Of a DNA stretch of 64,000 nt, positions 8,557 through 17,165 are shown in pieces. This stretch comes from Streptomyces fragilis (GTDB lineage: Bacteria > Actinomycetota > Actinomycetes > Streptomycetales > Streptomycetaceae): NCBI RefSeq assembly GCF_003112515.1, contig NZ_BEVZ01000010.1:1-64000 (forward strand). Direction: 5' to 3'. The position numbers and the translations under genes were made by a program. The notes under the pieces are model-generated. The model did not search any database, had not been told where the DNA came from, and saw nothing but the letters and a program-made list of their open reading frames with translations. Each line of letters begins with the position of its first letter. The stretch's first letter is position 1.

Positions 8557-9060
8557 TCAGCGGAGGCCGCCGGCGGGCCCCCGCTTCTCCCGCCACCGCC
8601 GCATCATCTCGGTCAGTTCGACCTCGATGAACTCGAAGAACTCCAGCGTCTCCCGCAGGCGTTCCTCGGCCGGGGAGCCGGGGCTGACGGCGGTGACGCC
8701 CTCGCGCAGGGCGGACTGCCAGTGGCGCAGCATGGCCTCGCGGTTGGCGATGGCCTCGTACCACTGGTTGTTGTGGACCCGGTAGCGCTCGCGCCGTGAA
8801 CCGGGCTCGCGCTCGCGGGAGATCAGGTGGGTCTGGGAGAGGTAGCGCACCGCGCCGGAGACCGCGGCGGGGCTGATCCGCAGCTGATCGCCCAGCTCGG
8901 CCGAGGTCAGGACGCCGTCGTCGGAGGCGAGCAGCGCGGCGAACACCCGCGCGGGCATCCGGGCCATTCCGGCGTCGGCGAGCTGTCCCGCGAAGAGTTC
9001 CACGAACCGTGACACCGCCTGCGGGTCCCGTTCCTTCGGGGACGCCCCGGCCTCCGTCAT
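8557..9060 (-). CDS. MarR/GbsR-type transcriptional regulator
   Basis: 167 aa winged-helix regulator: MPARVFAALLASDDGVLTSAELGDQLRISPAAVSGAVRYLSQ is the HTH region (about residues 35-75; I cite it by position), followed by wing residues SREREPGSRRERYRV and a C-terminal dimerisation helix. It is divergent from an ABC exporter with an 87-bp gap holding a large palindrome. It therefore most likely represses the exporter and itself until an exported compound binds; this is inference from layout. The stop is 16 bp from the end of the preceding membrane-protein gene, convergently. Confidence 0.9.
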   Translation of the reverse strand: MTEAGASPKERDPQAVSRFVELFAGQLADAGMARMPARVFAALLASDDGVLTSAELGDQLRISPAAVSGAVRYLSQTHLISREREPGSRRERYRVHNNQWYEAIANREAMLRHWQSALREGVTAVSPGSPAEERLRETLEFFEFIEVELTEMMRRWREKRGPAGGLR

Positions 9061-9097
9061 GCCTGACCTCGTTCTCTCGGTGTGGGCTCCGAGTTTA

Positions 9098-9136
9098 TAC
9101 GCTTCCTTAACTTCACAAGTTTCTGAAAGAAGCGTA
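9098..9136. promoter_or_regulatory. nested palindromic operator in the MarR-ABC divergent promoter
   Basis: The outer inverted repeat TACGCTTCCTT (9098-9108) pairs 10 of 11 with AAAGAAGCGTA (9126-9136). Inside lies the perfect palindrome AACTTCACAAGTT (9109-9121). The stretch is strikingly AT-rich for this genome and contains TTTATAC, a likely -10 for the regulator. The best explanation is the binding site of the adjacent MarR-type regulator. Confidence 0.75.
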
Positions 9137-9147
9137 ATTTCACGAGC

Positions 9148-10194
9148 ATGACGCAGGAATCCCTCGCGATCGAGGTATCCGGACTCCAGAAGACCTTCGG
9201 CGCCACCCGCGCCCTCGACGGACTCGACCTGTCCGTCCGCACCGGAGAGGTGCACGGCTTCCTCGGCCCCAACGGCGCCGGCAAGTCCACCACCCTCCGG
9301 GTCCTGCTCGGTCTGCTGCGCGCCGACGGCGGCAGCACCCGGGTGCTCGGCCTCGACCCGTGGGACCGGGCCGTCGAGGTGCACCGGCGTCTGGCCTACG
9401 TGCCCGGCGACGTGGAACTGTGGCCCAACCTCAGCGGCGGTGAGGCCATCGACCTGCTCTCGCGGTTGCGCGGCGGCATCGACCGGCGGCGCCGGGACGA
9501 GCTGGTCGAGCGGTTCGACCTGGACCCGCGGAAGAAGGGCCGGGCCTACTCCAAGGGCAACCGGCAGAAGGTCGCCATCGTCGCCGCGCTGGCCTCCGAC
9601 GCCGAGCTGCTGCTGCTCGACGAGCCCACCTCGGGCCTGGACCCGCTGATGGAGGTCGTCTTCCAGGACGTGGTCCGCGAGGCCAAGGAGGCCGGGCGGA
9701 CGGTGCTGCTCTCCAGCCACATCCTGGCCCAGGTGGAGAAGCTGGCCGACCGGGTGTCGATCATCCGGCGCGGCCGGACCGTGCAGTCCGGCACCCTCGC
9801 CGAGATGCGCCACCTCACCCGCACCACCGTCGAGGCGGAGACGGAACGGCCGGTCACCGGGCTGGACGCACTGGAGGGCGTGCACCACCTGCACACCGAC
9901 GGGACGCGCGTGCGGTTCGCGGTGGACGGCGGGCGCATCGACGCCGCGGTACGCGTCCTCGGCGGGTTCGGGATCCGCGCCCTGGTCAGTCACCCGCCCA
10001 CCCTGGAGGAGCTGATGCTCCGCCACTACGGCGACGAACTCGCCGCCAACGGCCACCGGAACGGAAGCTCCGGCGCCGACGACGCCGACGACGCCGACGG
10101 CCCCGGGAGCACCGCCACCGCAGACGCCGCAGACGCCGCAGACGCCGCGGACGCCGCGGACGCCGCGGACGCGAAGGGCGGCGAGGCGCGATGA
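9148..10194 (+). CDS. ABC exporter ATP-binding subunit
   Basis: 348 aa. Walker A GPNGAGKSTT, a degenerate signature SKGNRQKVAIVAAL, Walker B LLLLDEPTSGLDP and the switch SSHIL are present. The ATPase domain (1-230) is followed by an accessory C-terminal domain, then a low-complexity tail of DDAD and repeated AADAADA. The gene for its permease overlaps the stop by 4 bases. This type (ATPase of about 300 aa plus a 12-TM permease) exports drugs or lipids and is often MarR- or TetR-controlled. The start ATG sits only 11 bp from the operator, so the leader is very short. Confidence 0.93.
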   Translation: MTQESLAIEVSGLQKTFGATRALDGLDLSVRTGEVHGFLGPNGAGKSTTLRVLLGLLRADGGSTRVLGLDPWDRAVEVHRRLAYVPGDVELWPNLSGGEAIDLLSRLRGGIDRRRRDELVERFDLDPRKKGRAYSKGNRQKVAIVAALASDAELLLLDEPTSGLDPLMEVVFQDVVREAKEAGRTVLLSSHILAQVEKLADRVSIIRRGRTVQSGTLAEMRHLTRTTVEAETERPVTGLDALEGVHHLHTDGTRVRFAVDGGRIDAAVRVLGGFGIRALVSHPPTLEELMLRHYGDELAANGHRNGSSGADDADDADGPGSTATADAADAADAADAADAADAKGGEAR

Positions 10195-11861
10195 CGACCA
10201 CCGCCGCCCCGTCCGCCGGAGCGAGCGCCGCGGCCCCGGTTCCCGCCCCCGCCCCGCGCGCCCCGTTCACCGGTACCGGCGCCCTGCTCCGTTTCGCGCT
10301 GCGCCGGGACCGCCTGCGACTGCCGGTCTGGCTGGCGGCCCTGGTGGTCACCACCGTGTCCACCGCCAACAGCACCGCCGCGCTCTACGACTCGCCCGAG
10401 GCCCGCGCGAGCGCCGCGAGGACCATGGCGACGCCCGCCGCGCTCGCCATGACCGGCCCGCAGCACTTCCTGGACCACTACACCTACGGCGCGATGCTCA
10501 GCCACAAGATGATCGGCTTCATGGGCGTGCTGGTCGGCCTGATGAGCGTCCTGATCGTCACCCGGCACACCCGCGGCGAGGAGGAGACCGGCCGCGCCGA
10601 ACTGGTCCGCTCCACCGTCGTCGGCCGCCACGCCCAGCTCGCCGCCGCGCTGTCCCTGGCGCTCCTCGCGAACCTGGCGCTCGCGCTGCTGCTCGCCGTG
10701 AGCCTGGCCGGTCTCGGCATCGAGTCGATCGGGCTGTCGGGCGCGCTGGTGTACGGGGCGGCCCACGCCGCGACCGGCGTCGTCCTCGCCGGCGTCGCCG
10801 CGGTCACCGCCCAGACCAGCTCCTCCACCCGCGGCGCCTCCGGCCTCGCGCTGGCGGTGATCGGCGCGGCGTACATCCTGCGGGCGGCCGGCGACAGCGG
10901 GAGCAGCGACGCGCTCTCCTGGGCCTCCCCGATCGGCTGGGCCCAGCGCTCCTACCCGTTCGCCGACGACCGCTGGTGGCCGCTGCTGCTCTGCCTGGCC
11001 GTCGCCGCCGCCTGCGCGGCAACCGGGTTCCTGCTCTCCTCCCGGCGCGACGTCGGCGCCGGGCTGCGGCCCGCCCGGCTGGGCCGCGCCACCGCCTCCC
11101 GAGCCCTGACCAGCCCCTTCGGCCTGGCGCTGCGCCTGCAGCGCGGGCTGCTGGCGGGCTTCTGCGCGGGCCTCTTCGTGATGGGGGCGATGTACGGGTC
11201 GATCATCGGCGACATCGAGGACATGCTCGGCAGCGTCGAGCAGATCCAGCAGGCGCTGGCCGAGATCGGCGGGGCCACCCTCGCGGAGTCCTTCGCGTCG
11301 ATGGTGATGGTGGTGATCTCGGTGGTCTCCATGGTCTTCGTGGTGATGGCCGTCCTGCGCGCCCGCGCCGAGGAGACCGGCGGCCGGGCCGAGGCCCTGC
11401 TGACCACGGGGATCTCCCGGGCGTCCTGGCTGGGCGGCCACCTGGCCGTCGCCCTGCTGGGGGCCGTGCTGACCCAGCTGCTGGCGGGGCTCGGCTTCGG
11501 GCTCGCGGCCGCCGCGGCCACCGGCGACCACGCGATGACCGGCGACCTGATCGCCGCCGCCCTGGTCCACGTCCCCGCCCTGTGGACCGCGGCGGGCATC
11601 GCCCTCGTGCTCCTCGGCCTGCTGCCCCGGGCGACGGCGCTGGCCTGGGTGGTCCCGCTGTACGCCTTCGCCGTCGGCTACCTCGGGGAGATCCTGCGGT
11701 TCCCCGAATGGGCCGGCGACCTCTCGCCGCTCGGCCACGTGCCGCAGCTGCCCGCCGCCCCGATGGAGTGGACCCCGGTGCTGGTGCTCACCCTGGTGGC
11801 CGCCGCGCTGTGTGTGACGGGGATCGCTGGTTTCCGCCACAGGGATCTGGAGACCGAGTAG
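10191..11861 (+). CDS. ABC exporter permease
   Basis: 556 aa integral membrane protein with roughly 12 helices in two homologous halves; each half starts with a hydrophobic segment after an Arg-rich cytoplasmic stretch (FALRRDRLRLPVW and FGLALRLQRGLLAG). Conserved cytoplasmic patches RHTRGEEETGRAELVRSTVVG and RARAEETGGRAEALLTTG occur once per half and are probably the coupling regions for the ATPase. It is coupled to the ATPase gene by an ATGA overlap. Substrate unknown; efflux of a hydrophobic toxicant is the usual role. A strong hairpin lies 43 bp downstream. Confidence 0.92.
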   Translation: MTTTAAPSAGASAAAPVPAPAPRAPFTGTGALLRFALRRDRLRLPVWLAALVVTTVSTANSTAALYDSPEARASAARTMATPAALAMTGPQHFLDHYTYGAMLSHKMIGFMGVLVGLMSVLIVTRHTRGEEETGRAELVRSTVVGRHAQLAAALSLALLANLALALLLAVSLAGLGIESIGLSGALVYGAAHAATGVVLAGVAAVTAQTSSSTRGASGLALAVIGAAYILRAAGDSGSSDALSWASPIGWAQRSYPFADDRWWPLLLCLAVAAACAATGFLLSSRRDVGAGLRPARLGRATASRALTSPFGLALRLQRGLLAGFCAGLFVMGAMYGSIIGDIEDMLGSVEQIQQALAEIGGATLAESFASMVMVVISVVSMVFVVMAVLRARAEETGGRAEALLTTGISRASWLGGHLAVALLGAVLTQLLAGLGFGLAAAAATGDHAMTGDLIAAALVHVPALWTAAGIALVLLGLLPRATALAWVVPLYAFAVGYLGEILRFPEWAGDLSPLGHVPQLPAAPMEWTPVLVLTLVAAALCVTGIAGFRHRDLETE

Positions 11862-11903
11862 AGGCCCGGAGAAGACCCGGTGACGAGGCCGGGACGATCT
11901 TCA

Positions 11904-11951
11904 CGGCACCGGAACCGCCAGGCTCGTCTAGCCTTGGGGGTTCCGGTGCCG
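11904..11951 (+). terminator. terminator after the ABC exporter operon
   Basis: Perfect 13-bp stem CGGCACCGGAACC (11904-11916) / GGTTCCGGTGCCG (11939-11951). The 22-base interior forms a second, nearly perfect helix (CCAGGCT / AGCCTTGG). GTTTTCC follows. Confidence 0.75.
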
Positions 11952-12005
11952 CCGTTTTCCCGGCACCGGGCGAACCACGACCAGAACGAGGAACCGAGCA
12001 GGCCC

Positions 12006-13442
12006 ATGCTGCGAGAGAATGCCGTGGGACCGGACACGGAGTCCGCACGCATCGCGGCGGTGCGCCGCTACGAGATCCTCGACACACCTCCGGACGGTTT
12101 CTTCGACCGCGTCGCCCGCCTGGCCGCCCGGACGTTCCAGGTGCCCATCGCGGCGGTGACCTTCGTCGACAGCGACCGGATCTGGTTCAAGGCCCGGCAC
12201 GGACTGGGCGACGTCACCGAGATCAGCCGTGCCGACGGCCTGTGCGGCCTGGCCCTCCTGCGGGACGGCCCGCTGGTCATCCCCGACACCCGGCAGGACC
12301 CGCTGGCCATGGGCAACCCCATGGTGACCGGCGGGCTCGGGATCCGCTTCTACGCCGCCGCGCCGATCGTGACCGCCGACGGCCACAAGCTGGGCACCGT
12401 CAACATCCTCGACACCCGCCCCCGCACCCTCAGCCCCGAGGACGTCACCGCCCTGGAGGACCTGGCGGCGATCGTGCTGGACGAGATGGAGCTGCGCCTG
12501 ACCGCGCTGCGCGCCCTGCGCCGCGAGCAGGAACGCCGCCAGGCGGTCGTCCGCCAGGTGGAGGACGAGCGGGCCGCCCGGCTGCGCGCCGAGCGGGACC
12601 GCCGGGTGCTGGAGTCCCTGACCAGCACCCTGCAGCGCACCCTGCTGCCGCCCGCGCTGCCCGCCGTGCCCGGTCTGGAGCTGGCCTGCCACTACCACGC
12701 GGCCTCCGTCCACGACCTGGGCGGCGACTTCTACGACGTCTTCCCGCTGGACGGCGACCGCTGGGCGTTCCTGCTCGGCGACGTGTGCGGCAAGGGCCCC
12801 GACGCGGCCACCGTCACCGCGCTGGCCCGGCACACGCTGCGCGCCGCCGCCCACCACGCGCCGGACCCGGTGGCCGTGCTGGACACGCTCAACCAGGCGC
12901 TCCTCGGCGACACCCTGACCAGCAAGTTCTGCACCGCGATCTTCGGCGTCCTCACTCCCCGTGAGGAGGGCGGCTTCGAGGTGGAGATCGCCACCGGCGG
13001 CCATCCGCCCGCCTACCACCTGGGTTCCTCCCCCGACGGCGGTCCCCGGGTGAGCGCGGTGGGGCTCGAAGGGGGCATGCTGATAGGGGCGCTTCCCGAG
13101 GCCCGCTTCCGATCCCGTACGGTCGTGCTGGCCCCGGGGGAGGTGCTGCTCCTGTACACCGACGGGCTGATCGAGGCCCGGGCGGGCGAGGACAGACAGA
13201 TGATCGGTGACGAGGGACTGGCGGCCTTCCTGGCGCGCCGCCGGGGCCTCGGCGGCGCCGCCGGACTGGTGGAGGACATCGTGGATCTGCTGGACTCCCT
13301 TCCCGAAGGGGCGGAGGATGACGTTGCGCTCCTGGCGCTCTCGGTGCCCACCGCCGAGGAGGCCGAGCGGCAGACGCCGGGCGTGACGTCGACCGCGCAC
13401 ACCACGACTTTGCCCACGGACGCTACGGACGAGGAGCACTGA
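12006..13442 (+). CDS. GAF-PP2C (SpoIIE-type) serine phosphatase
   Basis: 478 aa. A GAF domain (about 20-165; RRYEILDTPPDGFFDR, FVDSDRIWFKARHG, FYAAAPIVT) is joined by a charged coiled coil (about 165-210) to a PP2C/SpoIIE catalytic domain (about 215-440). The latter carries metal-binding signatures GGDFYDVFPL, LLGDVCGKG, ATGGHPPAYHL, LYTDGLIEAR and EDDVALLALSV. Such phosphatases dephosphorylate an STAS anti-anti-sigma factor, and one is encoded next. ATG 12006 begins just before the GAF domain. The family's partner-switching role is established; the actual sigma factor is not identifiable here. Confidence 0.93.
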   Translation: MLRENAVGPDTESARIAAVRRYEILDTPPDGFFDRVARLAARTFQVPIAAVTFVDSDRIWFKARHGLGDVTEISRADGLCGLALLRDGPLVIPDTRQDPLAMGNPMVTGGLGIRFYAAAPIVTADGHKLGTVNILDTRPRTLSPEDVTALEDLAAIVLDEMELRLTALRALRREQERRQAVVRQVEDERAARLRAERDRRVLESLTSTLQRTLLPPALPAVPGLELACHYHAASVHDLGGDFYDVFPLDGDRWAFLLGDVCGKGPDAATVTALARHTLRAAAHHAPDPVAVLDTLNQALLGDTLTSKFCTAIFGVLTPREEGGFEVEIATGGHPPAYHLGSSPDGGPRVSAVGLEGGMLIGALPEARFRSRTVVLAPGEVLLLYTDGLIEARAGEDRQMIGDEGLAAFLARRRGLGGAAGLVEDIVDLLDSLPEGAEDDVALLALSVPTAEEAERQTPGVTSTAHTTTLPTDATDEEH

Positions 13443-13447
13443 ACGAC

Positions 13448-13831
13448 GTGTCCGAGCAAGAGCTGCTCCTGACCGTGGAGGAGACCCACGGTCCGCTGGC
13501 CGTGGCCGCGGTCGGCGGTGAGATCGACTTCCACACCGCGCCGATACTCCGCTCCCGTGCGCTCGACCTGATCGAGCAGGGCCGCAACCGTCTCGTCCTG
13601 GACCTGTCCGGGGTCGGGTTCTGCGACTCGGCCGGCCTCAACGCGCTGATCAACATCTGGCACGCCGCCCAGGGCGCCGGGGGCGCCATGGCGCTCGCCT
13701 CCGTTCCGGCCCGGCTGGACCGGATGCTCAAGCTGACCGGCCTGGACACGGTGCTGGCCATCTACCCGACCGCCGACGCCGCGATCGCCGCGGTCGGACC
13801 CCGGCCGGGCGGGGAACAGATCGTCGGCTGA
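13448..13831 (+). CDS. STAS anti-anti-sigma factor
   Basis: 127 aa STAS protein with the phosphorylatable serine in GVGFCDSAGLNAL, typical of RsbV/SpoIIAA/BldG relatives. The GTG start lies 5 bases past the stop of the PP2C phosphatase gene and its ribosome binding site (GAGGAG) is inside that gene, so the two are one operon. The phosphatase probably reactivates it by removing phosphate, freeing a sigma factor from its kinase/anti-sigma. A stand-alone HATPase-type anti-sigma candidate is encoded at 32.4 kb, but nothing ties it to this pair. Confidence 0.93.
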   Translation: MSEQELLLTVEETHGPLAVAAVGGEIDFHTAPILRSRALDLIEQGRNRLVLDLSGVGFCDSAGLNALINIWHAAQGAGGAMALASVPARLDRMLKLTGLDTVLAIYPTADAAIAAVGPRPGGEQIVG

Positions 13832-13903
13832 CCCCGGCCGCAGCGGAGCCCGGAGCCCGGGGCCCGGCCCGAGCCCCGCGCACCACCGGCCCCGGGAGCC
13901 GGC

Positions 13904-15127
13904 TCAGCGGGTCGCGACGCGCAGTTCCGTGAGCCCCCGCATCACCAGGTTGGGCCGCCGCACCGGCTCCGCGGCGAGCCGCAGCCCCGGTGCGCGCTCC
14001 AGCAGCGCGGTCATCGAGGCGGCCAGCTCCATCCGGGCCAGCGGCGCCCCGATGCAGTAGTGGACGCCCGCGCTGAAGGAGATGTGCGGGTTCACCCGCC
14101 GGTCGAGCTCCAGCCGGTCCGGACGGTCGAAGACCGCCGGGTCGCGGTTGGCCGAACCGAACAGCAGCGCCAGCTCCGCACCCCGCGGGATCACCGTCCC
14201 GTCGATCTCGATGTCCTCCAGCACCCACCGCTCGAACAGCTGCAGCGGCGTGTCGAACCGCAGCAGCTCCTCCACGGCGGACGGCACCAGCGCGTGGTCC
14301 GCGCGCAGCGCCGCCAGCTGCTCCGGGTGGTCGAAGAGCGCCGCCCAGGCGTTTCCGGTGCCGTTGACGGTGGCCTCGTGGCCCGCGTTGAGCAGCAGCA
14401 CGCAGGTCGAGATCATCTCCTGCTCGGTGAGCCGGTCGCCCTCGTCGTGGGCGGCGATCAGGGCGGAGACCAGGTCGTCGCCGCCGGGCCGCCGGCGGCG
14501 CTCGGCGATCAGCTCCCGCAGGTAGTCGCTGAACTCCACCGAGGCGCGGACCGCCTCCGCCGCCGTCTCCTCGGACGGGTTCAGCTCGTACATCCCGCAG
14601 ATCGCCGCCGACCAGGGCCGCAGCGGCGCCCGGTCGGCCTCCGGCACGCCCAGCATCTCGGCGATCACCGCCACCGGCAGCGGCTCGGCGACCTCCGCCA
14701 GCAGGTCGCCGCCGCCCGCGTCCACCAGCCGCCCGGCCAGCTCCCCGGCGAGCGCCGTCACGTAGGGGCGCAGCCGCTCCACGGTGCGCGGGGTGAACGC
14801 CTGGGAGACCAGCCGCCGGATCCGGGTGTGGTCCGGCGGCTCCAGGTCGAGCATCCCGTGGTCGTTGAGCGTGTGGAACGGCTCGTGTTCCGGCGGCGGA
14901 GGGGTGCGGCCGAACTCCTCGTGGGAGAACCGGTGCCGGTAGGTGCGGCCCAGCCGCCGGTCGCGCAGCAGCGCCGAGACGTCGGCGTGGTGCGGGACCA
15001 GCCACTGGCCGGTCTCCTCGCACCACAGGACCCGTCCGCGCCCGCGCAGCTCGGCGTAACCGGGGTACGGGTCGGCGACGAAGGCGGGGTCGGCGGGGGA
15101 GAAGGGCAGGGCAGCGGGTGCGGTCAT
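13904..15127 (-). CDS. cytochrome P450 (CYP107-like)
   Basis: 407 aa soluble P450. I-helix LLNAGHEATVNG, K-helix EELLR, and the haem loop FSAGVHYCIGAPLAR with the axial Cys are intact. It begins 4 bp after the stop of the formamidase-like gene, so the two are one operon, opposite a tryptophan dioxygenase-kynureninase operon. A role in oxidising a tryptophan or kynurenine derivative is possible but only inferred. From memory CYP107P enzymes occur near purA in Streptomyces. ATG 15127 was chosen because family N-termini begin shortly before the PADPAFVADPYPGYAELR region. Confidence 0.93.
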   Translation of the reverse strand: MTAPAALPFSPADPAFVADPYPGYAELRGRGRVLWCEETGQWLVPHHADVSALLRDRRLGRTYRHRFSHEEFGRTPPPPEHEPFHTLNDHGMLDLEPPDHTRIRRLVSQAFTPRTVERLRPYVTALAGELAGRLVDAGGGDLLAEVAEPLPVAVIAEMLGVPEADRAPLRPWSAAICGMYELNPSEETAAEAVRASVEFSDYLRELIAERRRRPGGDDLVSALIAAHDEGDRLTEQEMISTCVLLLNAGHEATVNGTGNAWAALFDHPEQLAALRADHALVPSAVEELLRFDTPLQLFERWVLEDIEIDGTVIPRGAELALLFGSANRDPAVFDRPDRLELDRRVNPHISFSAGVHYCIGAPLARMELAASMTALLERAPGLRLAAEPVRRPNLVMRGLTELRVATR

Positions 15128-15131
15128 CGGA

Positions 15132-16133
15132 TCACCATGCCAGCTGGGCGATCTCCTCGGCCACCACGGCCGAGGCATCGGCCGCCGGATCGATCAGCGG
15201 GAAGTGGCCGACGCCCTCCAGCAGGGTCAGGCCCACCACCTCGCCCGCCCGGGCGGCCGCGTCGGCGTAGGACTCCGCGACGGCGGGCGGGACGTCGACG
15301 TCGTCGCGCCCCTGCACCACGGTGGTGGCGATGCCGTTGGGCAGCAGCAGCACCGGGTCCGCGTGCGGGCGGCGTTCCCCGAAGAGGCCGGGGCCGCCGA
15401 GGAACTGCGACGCGGCGTCGCCGCAGACCCCCAGCCTGCCCGCGACCGTGAAGTCGGCGATGGGCGCCAGCGCCACCACCCCACGGACCGCGGCCGGCCG
15501 CGCGGTGCGCCAGCGACTCCCCTCGGGCAGCACGTGCCGGGCGGCCGCCCACAGCACCAGATGCCCGCCGGCGGAGTGCCCGGTCCAGACCGTGCGGGAG
15601 AGGTCGGCCCGCCCGCCGAGCGCGTCCGCCGCCAGGCCGGGCAGCGCGTCGAAGGCGGCGGCCACGTCGTCCAGGGTCTCGGGCCAGCGCCCCGCCTCGC
15701 CCTCCGCCGCCCCGCCCCTGCGGTACTCGGGCACGGCCACGGCGAACCCCCGGCGGGCCAGGAAGGCGGCGAAGGGGGTGATGTGCCGGCGGTCGTAGGG
15801 CGCCCGCCAGGCCCCGCCGTGCACCACCACGACCAGCGGCGCCGGCCGCTCCCCGGCGGGCGGGGCGTAGAAGTCGACCACCTGGTCCGGGTGGTCGCCG
15901 TAGGACCGGGTCGCCTCCGGTGCGACGGGCTCGTGCGAGAGGGCCGACCGCTCCTCGGCGGCCGCCCGAGCCTCGGCGGCGGCGCGGGCCTCGGCGGCGG
16001 CGCGGGCCTCGGCGGCGGCGCGGGCCTCGGCCGCCGCCCCGGTCTCCGAGGTGCTCCCGGTCCCCGCGGCGCTCCCAGCCCTCGCGGCGTTTCCGGTCCC
16101 GGCGTCCGCGGCCGTTCTCTCCTCGTCGCTCAT
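15132..16133 (-). CDS. alpha/beta hydrolase, likely kynurenine formamidase
   Basis: 333 aa. The catalytic part (about 85-333) carries the oxyanion-hole motif VVVHGGAWR, as in arylformamidases, the nucleophile TGHSAGG, Asp in GRDDVDVP and His in GVGHFPL. The gene is divergent from tryptophan 2,3-dioxygenase, and kynureninase is the next gene in that direction. It probably converts N-formylkynurenine to kynurenine, completing the route to anthranilate. The first 80 residues are a disordered, Ala/Glu/Arg-rich extension with repeated EARAAA not expected of the family. The start has GGAGAGAGGTGGGAG upstream. Another carboxylesterase-type role cannot be excluded. Confidence 0.82.
   Translation of the reverse strand: MSDEERTAADAGTGNAARAGSAAGTGSTSETGAAAEARAAAEARAAAEARAAAEARAAAEERSALSHEPVAPEATRSYGDHPDQVVDFYAPPAGERPAPLVVVVHGGAWRAPYDRRHITPFAAFLARRGFAVAVPEYRRGGAAEGEAGRWPETLDDVAAAFDALPGLAADALGGRADLSRTVWTGHSAGGHLVLWAAARHVLPEGSRWRTARPAAVRGVVALAPIADFTVAGRLGVCGDAASQFLGGPGLFGERRPHADPVLLLPNGIATTVVQGRDDVDVPPAVAESYADAAARAGEVVGLTLLEGVGHFPLIDPAADASAVVAEEIAQLAW
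15971..16042. repeat. 18-bp coding tandem repeat (EARAAA)
   Basis: Three perfect copies of CCTCGGCGGCGGCGCGGG (15971-15988, 15989-16006, 16007-16024) and one degenerate copy inside the N-terminal extension of the formamidase-like gene. The six-codon period keeps frame. Confidence 0.9.
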
Positions 16134-16325
16134 GCGCTCCCACCTCTCTCCGGGCCCCTCGCGGCCCCTCGCCGTGTGTCGTCGACAGGATGATGTCGGA
16201 CGCGTCTCGCCGGGCGGGTATTGCCCGAGTGCGGGAACATTGCGGAGGATGCCCACGGGGACCGGGGCCCCCGTGCCGGTATCGGCAGGGGCGGACCGCT
16301 ACCCGGAGTACAGCAGGAGACAGCG

Positions 16326-17165
16326 ATGTCCCGACAGGCTCAGCAGACCCACGAGCCGGAGACCCCGCATCTCGAGTTCGACGGCTCGACGCCCTACGAG
16401 GACTACGTCCGGGCGGATGTCCTGACCCACCTCCAGCAACTGCGCTCGGACGACCCGGGCGAGATGGTGTTCCTGGTGACCACCCAGGTCATGGAGCTGT
16501 GGTTCACGGTGATCGTCCACGAGTGGGAGACGGCCTCGCAGGCCCTGCGCCGCGACGACGTCCCGGCCGCGACCGACGCGCTCAAGCGCTCCGTGCGGGA
16601 GCTGGAGGCGCTCAACGCCTCCTGGATCCCGCTCGGCCAGCTCACCCCGGCGCAGTTCAACTCCTACCGCGGTGCCCTCGGCGAGGGATCCGGCTTCCAG
16701 TCGGCCATGTACCGCCGTCTGGAGTTCCTCCTCGGCGACAAGTCCCGCTCGATGCTGGTCCCGCACCGCGGCACCCCGCGCGCCCACGCGGAACTGGAGA
16801 AGGCGCTCCACGAGCCCTCGCTCTACGACGAGGTGCTGCGCTTCCTGGCGCGCGGCGGCCACGCCGTGCCCGAGGAGGTGCTGCGGCGCGACGTCAGCGA
16901 GAAGTACGAGCCGTCGCCCGAGGTCGAGCAGGTGTGGGCGGATGTCTACACCCGCGACCAGAACGACCCGCTGGTCCGCCTCGGCGAGGCGCTGACCGAC
17001 GTGGCCGAGCTGGTCTGGCGCTGGCGCAACGACCACCTGGTCGCCACCCGCCGCGCGATGGGCGCCAAGACCGGCACCGGCGGCTCCGCCGGGGTGGCCT
17101 GGCTGGAGAAGCGGGCCCGCAACACCGTGTTCCCCGAGCTCTGGACGGCGCGCAGCCATGTCTGA
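16326..17165 (+). CDS. kynA: tryptophan 2,3-dioxygenase
   Basis: 279 aa haem dioxygenase that opens the indole ring of L-tryptophan to N-formylkynurenine. Family signatures visible: TPYEDYVRADVLTHLQQL, FLVTTQVMELWFTVIVHE, the substrate-carboxylate region PAQFNSYRGALGEGSGFQS, the haem-ligand region WRWRNDHLVATRRAMG, and GTGGSAGVAWLE. ATG 16326 has AGGAGA 6-7 bases upstream. Kynureninase overlaps its 3' end by 8 bases, so the two are translationally coupled. With the divergent formamidase-like gene this makes a tryptophan-to-anthranilate route; no kynurenine monooxygenase gene is present in the window. Confidence 0.97.
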   Translation: MSRQAQQTHEPETPHLEFDGSTPYEDYVRADVLTHLQQLRSDDPGEMVFLVTTQVMELWFTVIVHEWETASQALRRDDVPAATDALKRSVRELEALNASWIPLGQLTPAQFNSYRGALGEGSGFQSAMYRRLEFLLGDKSRSMLVPHRGTPRAHAELEKALHEPSLYDEVLRFLARGGHAVPEEVLRRDVSEKYEPSPEVEQVWADVYTRDQNDPLVRLGEALTDVAELVWRWRNDHLVATRRAMGAKTGTGGSAGVAWLEKRARNTVFPELWTARSHV

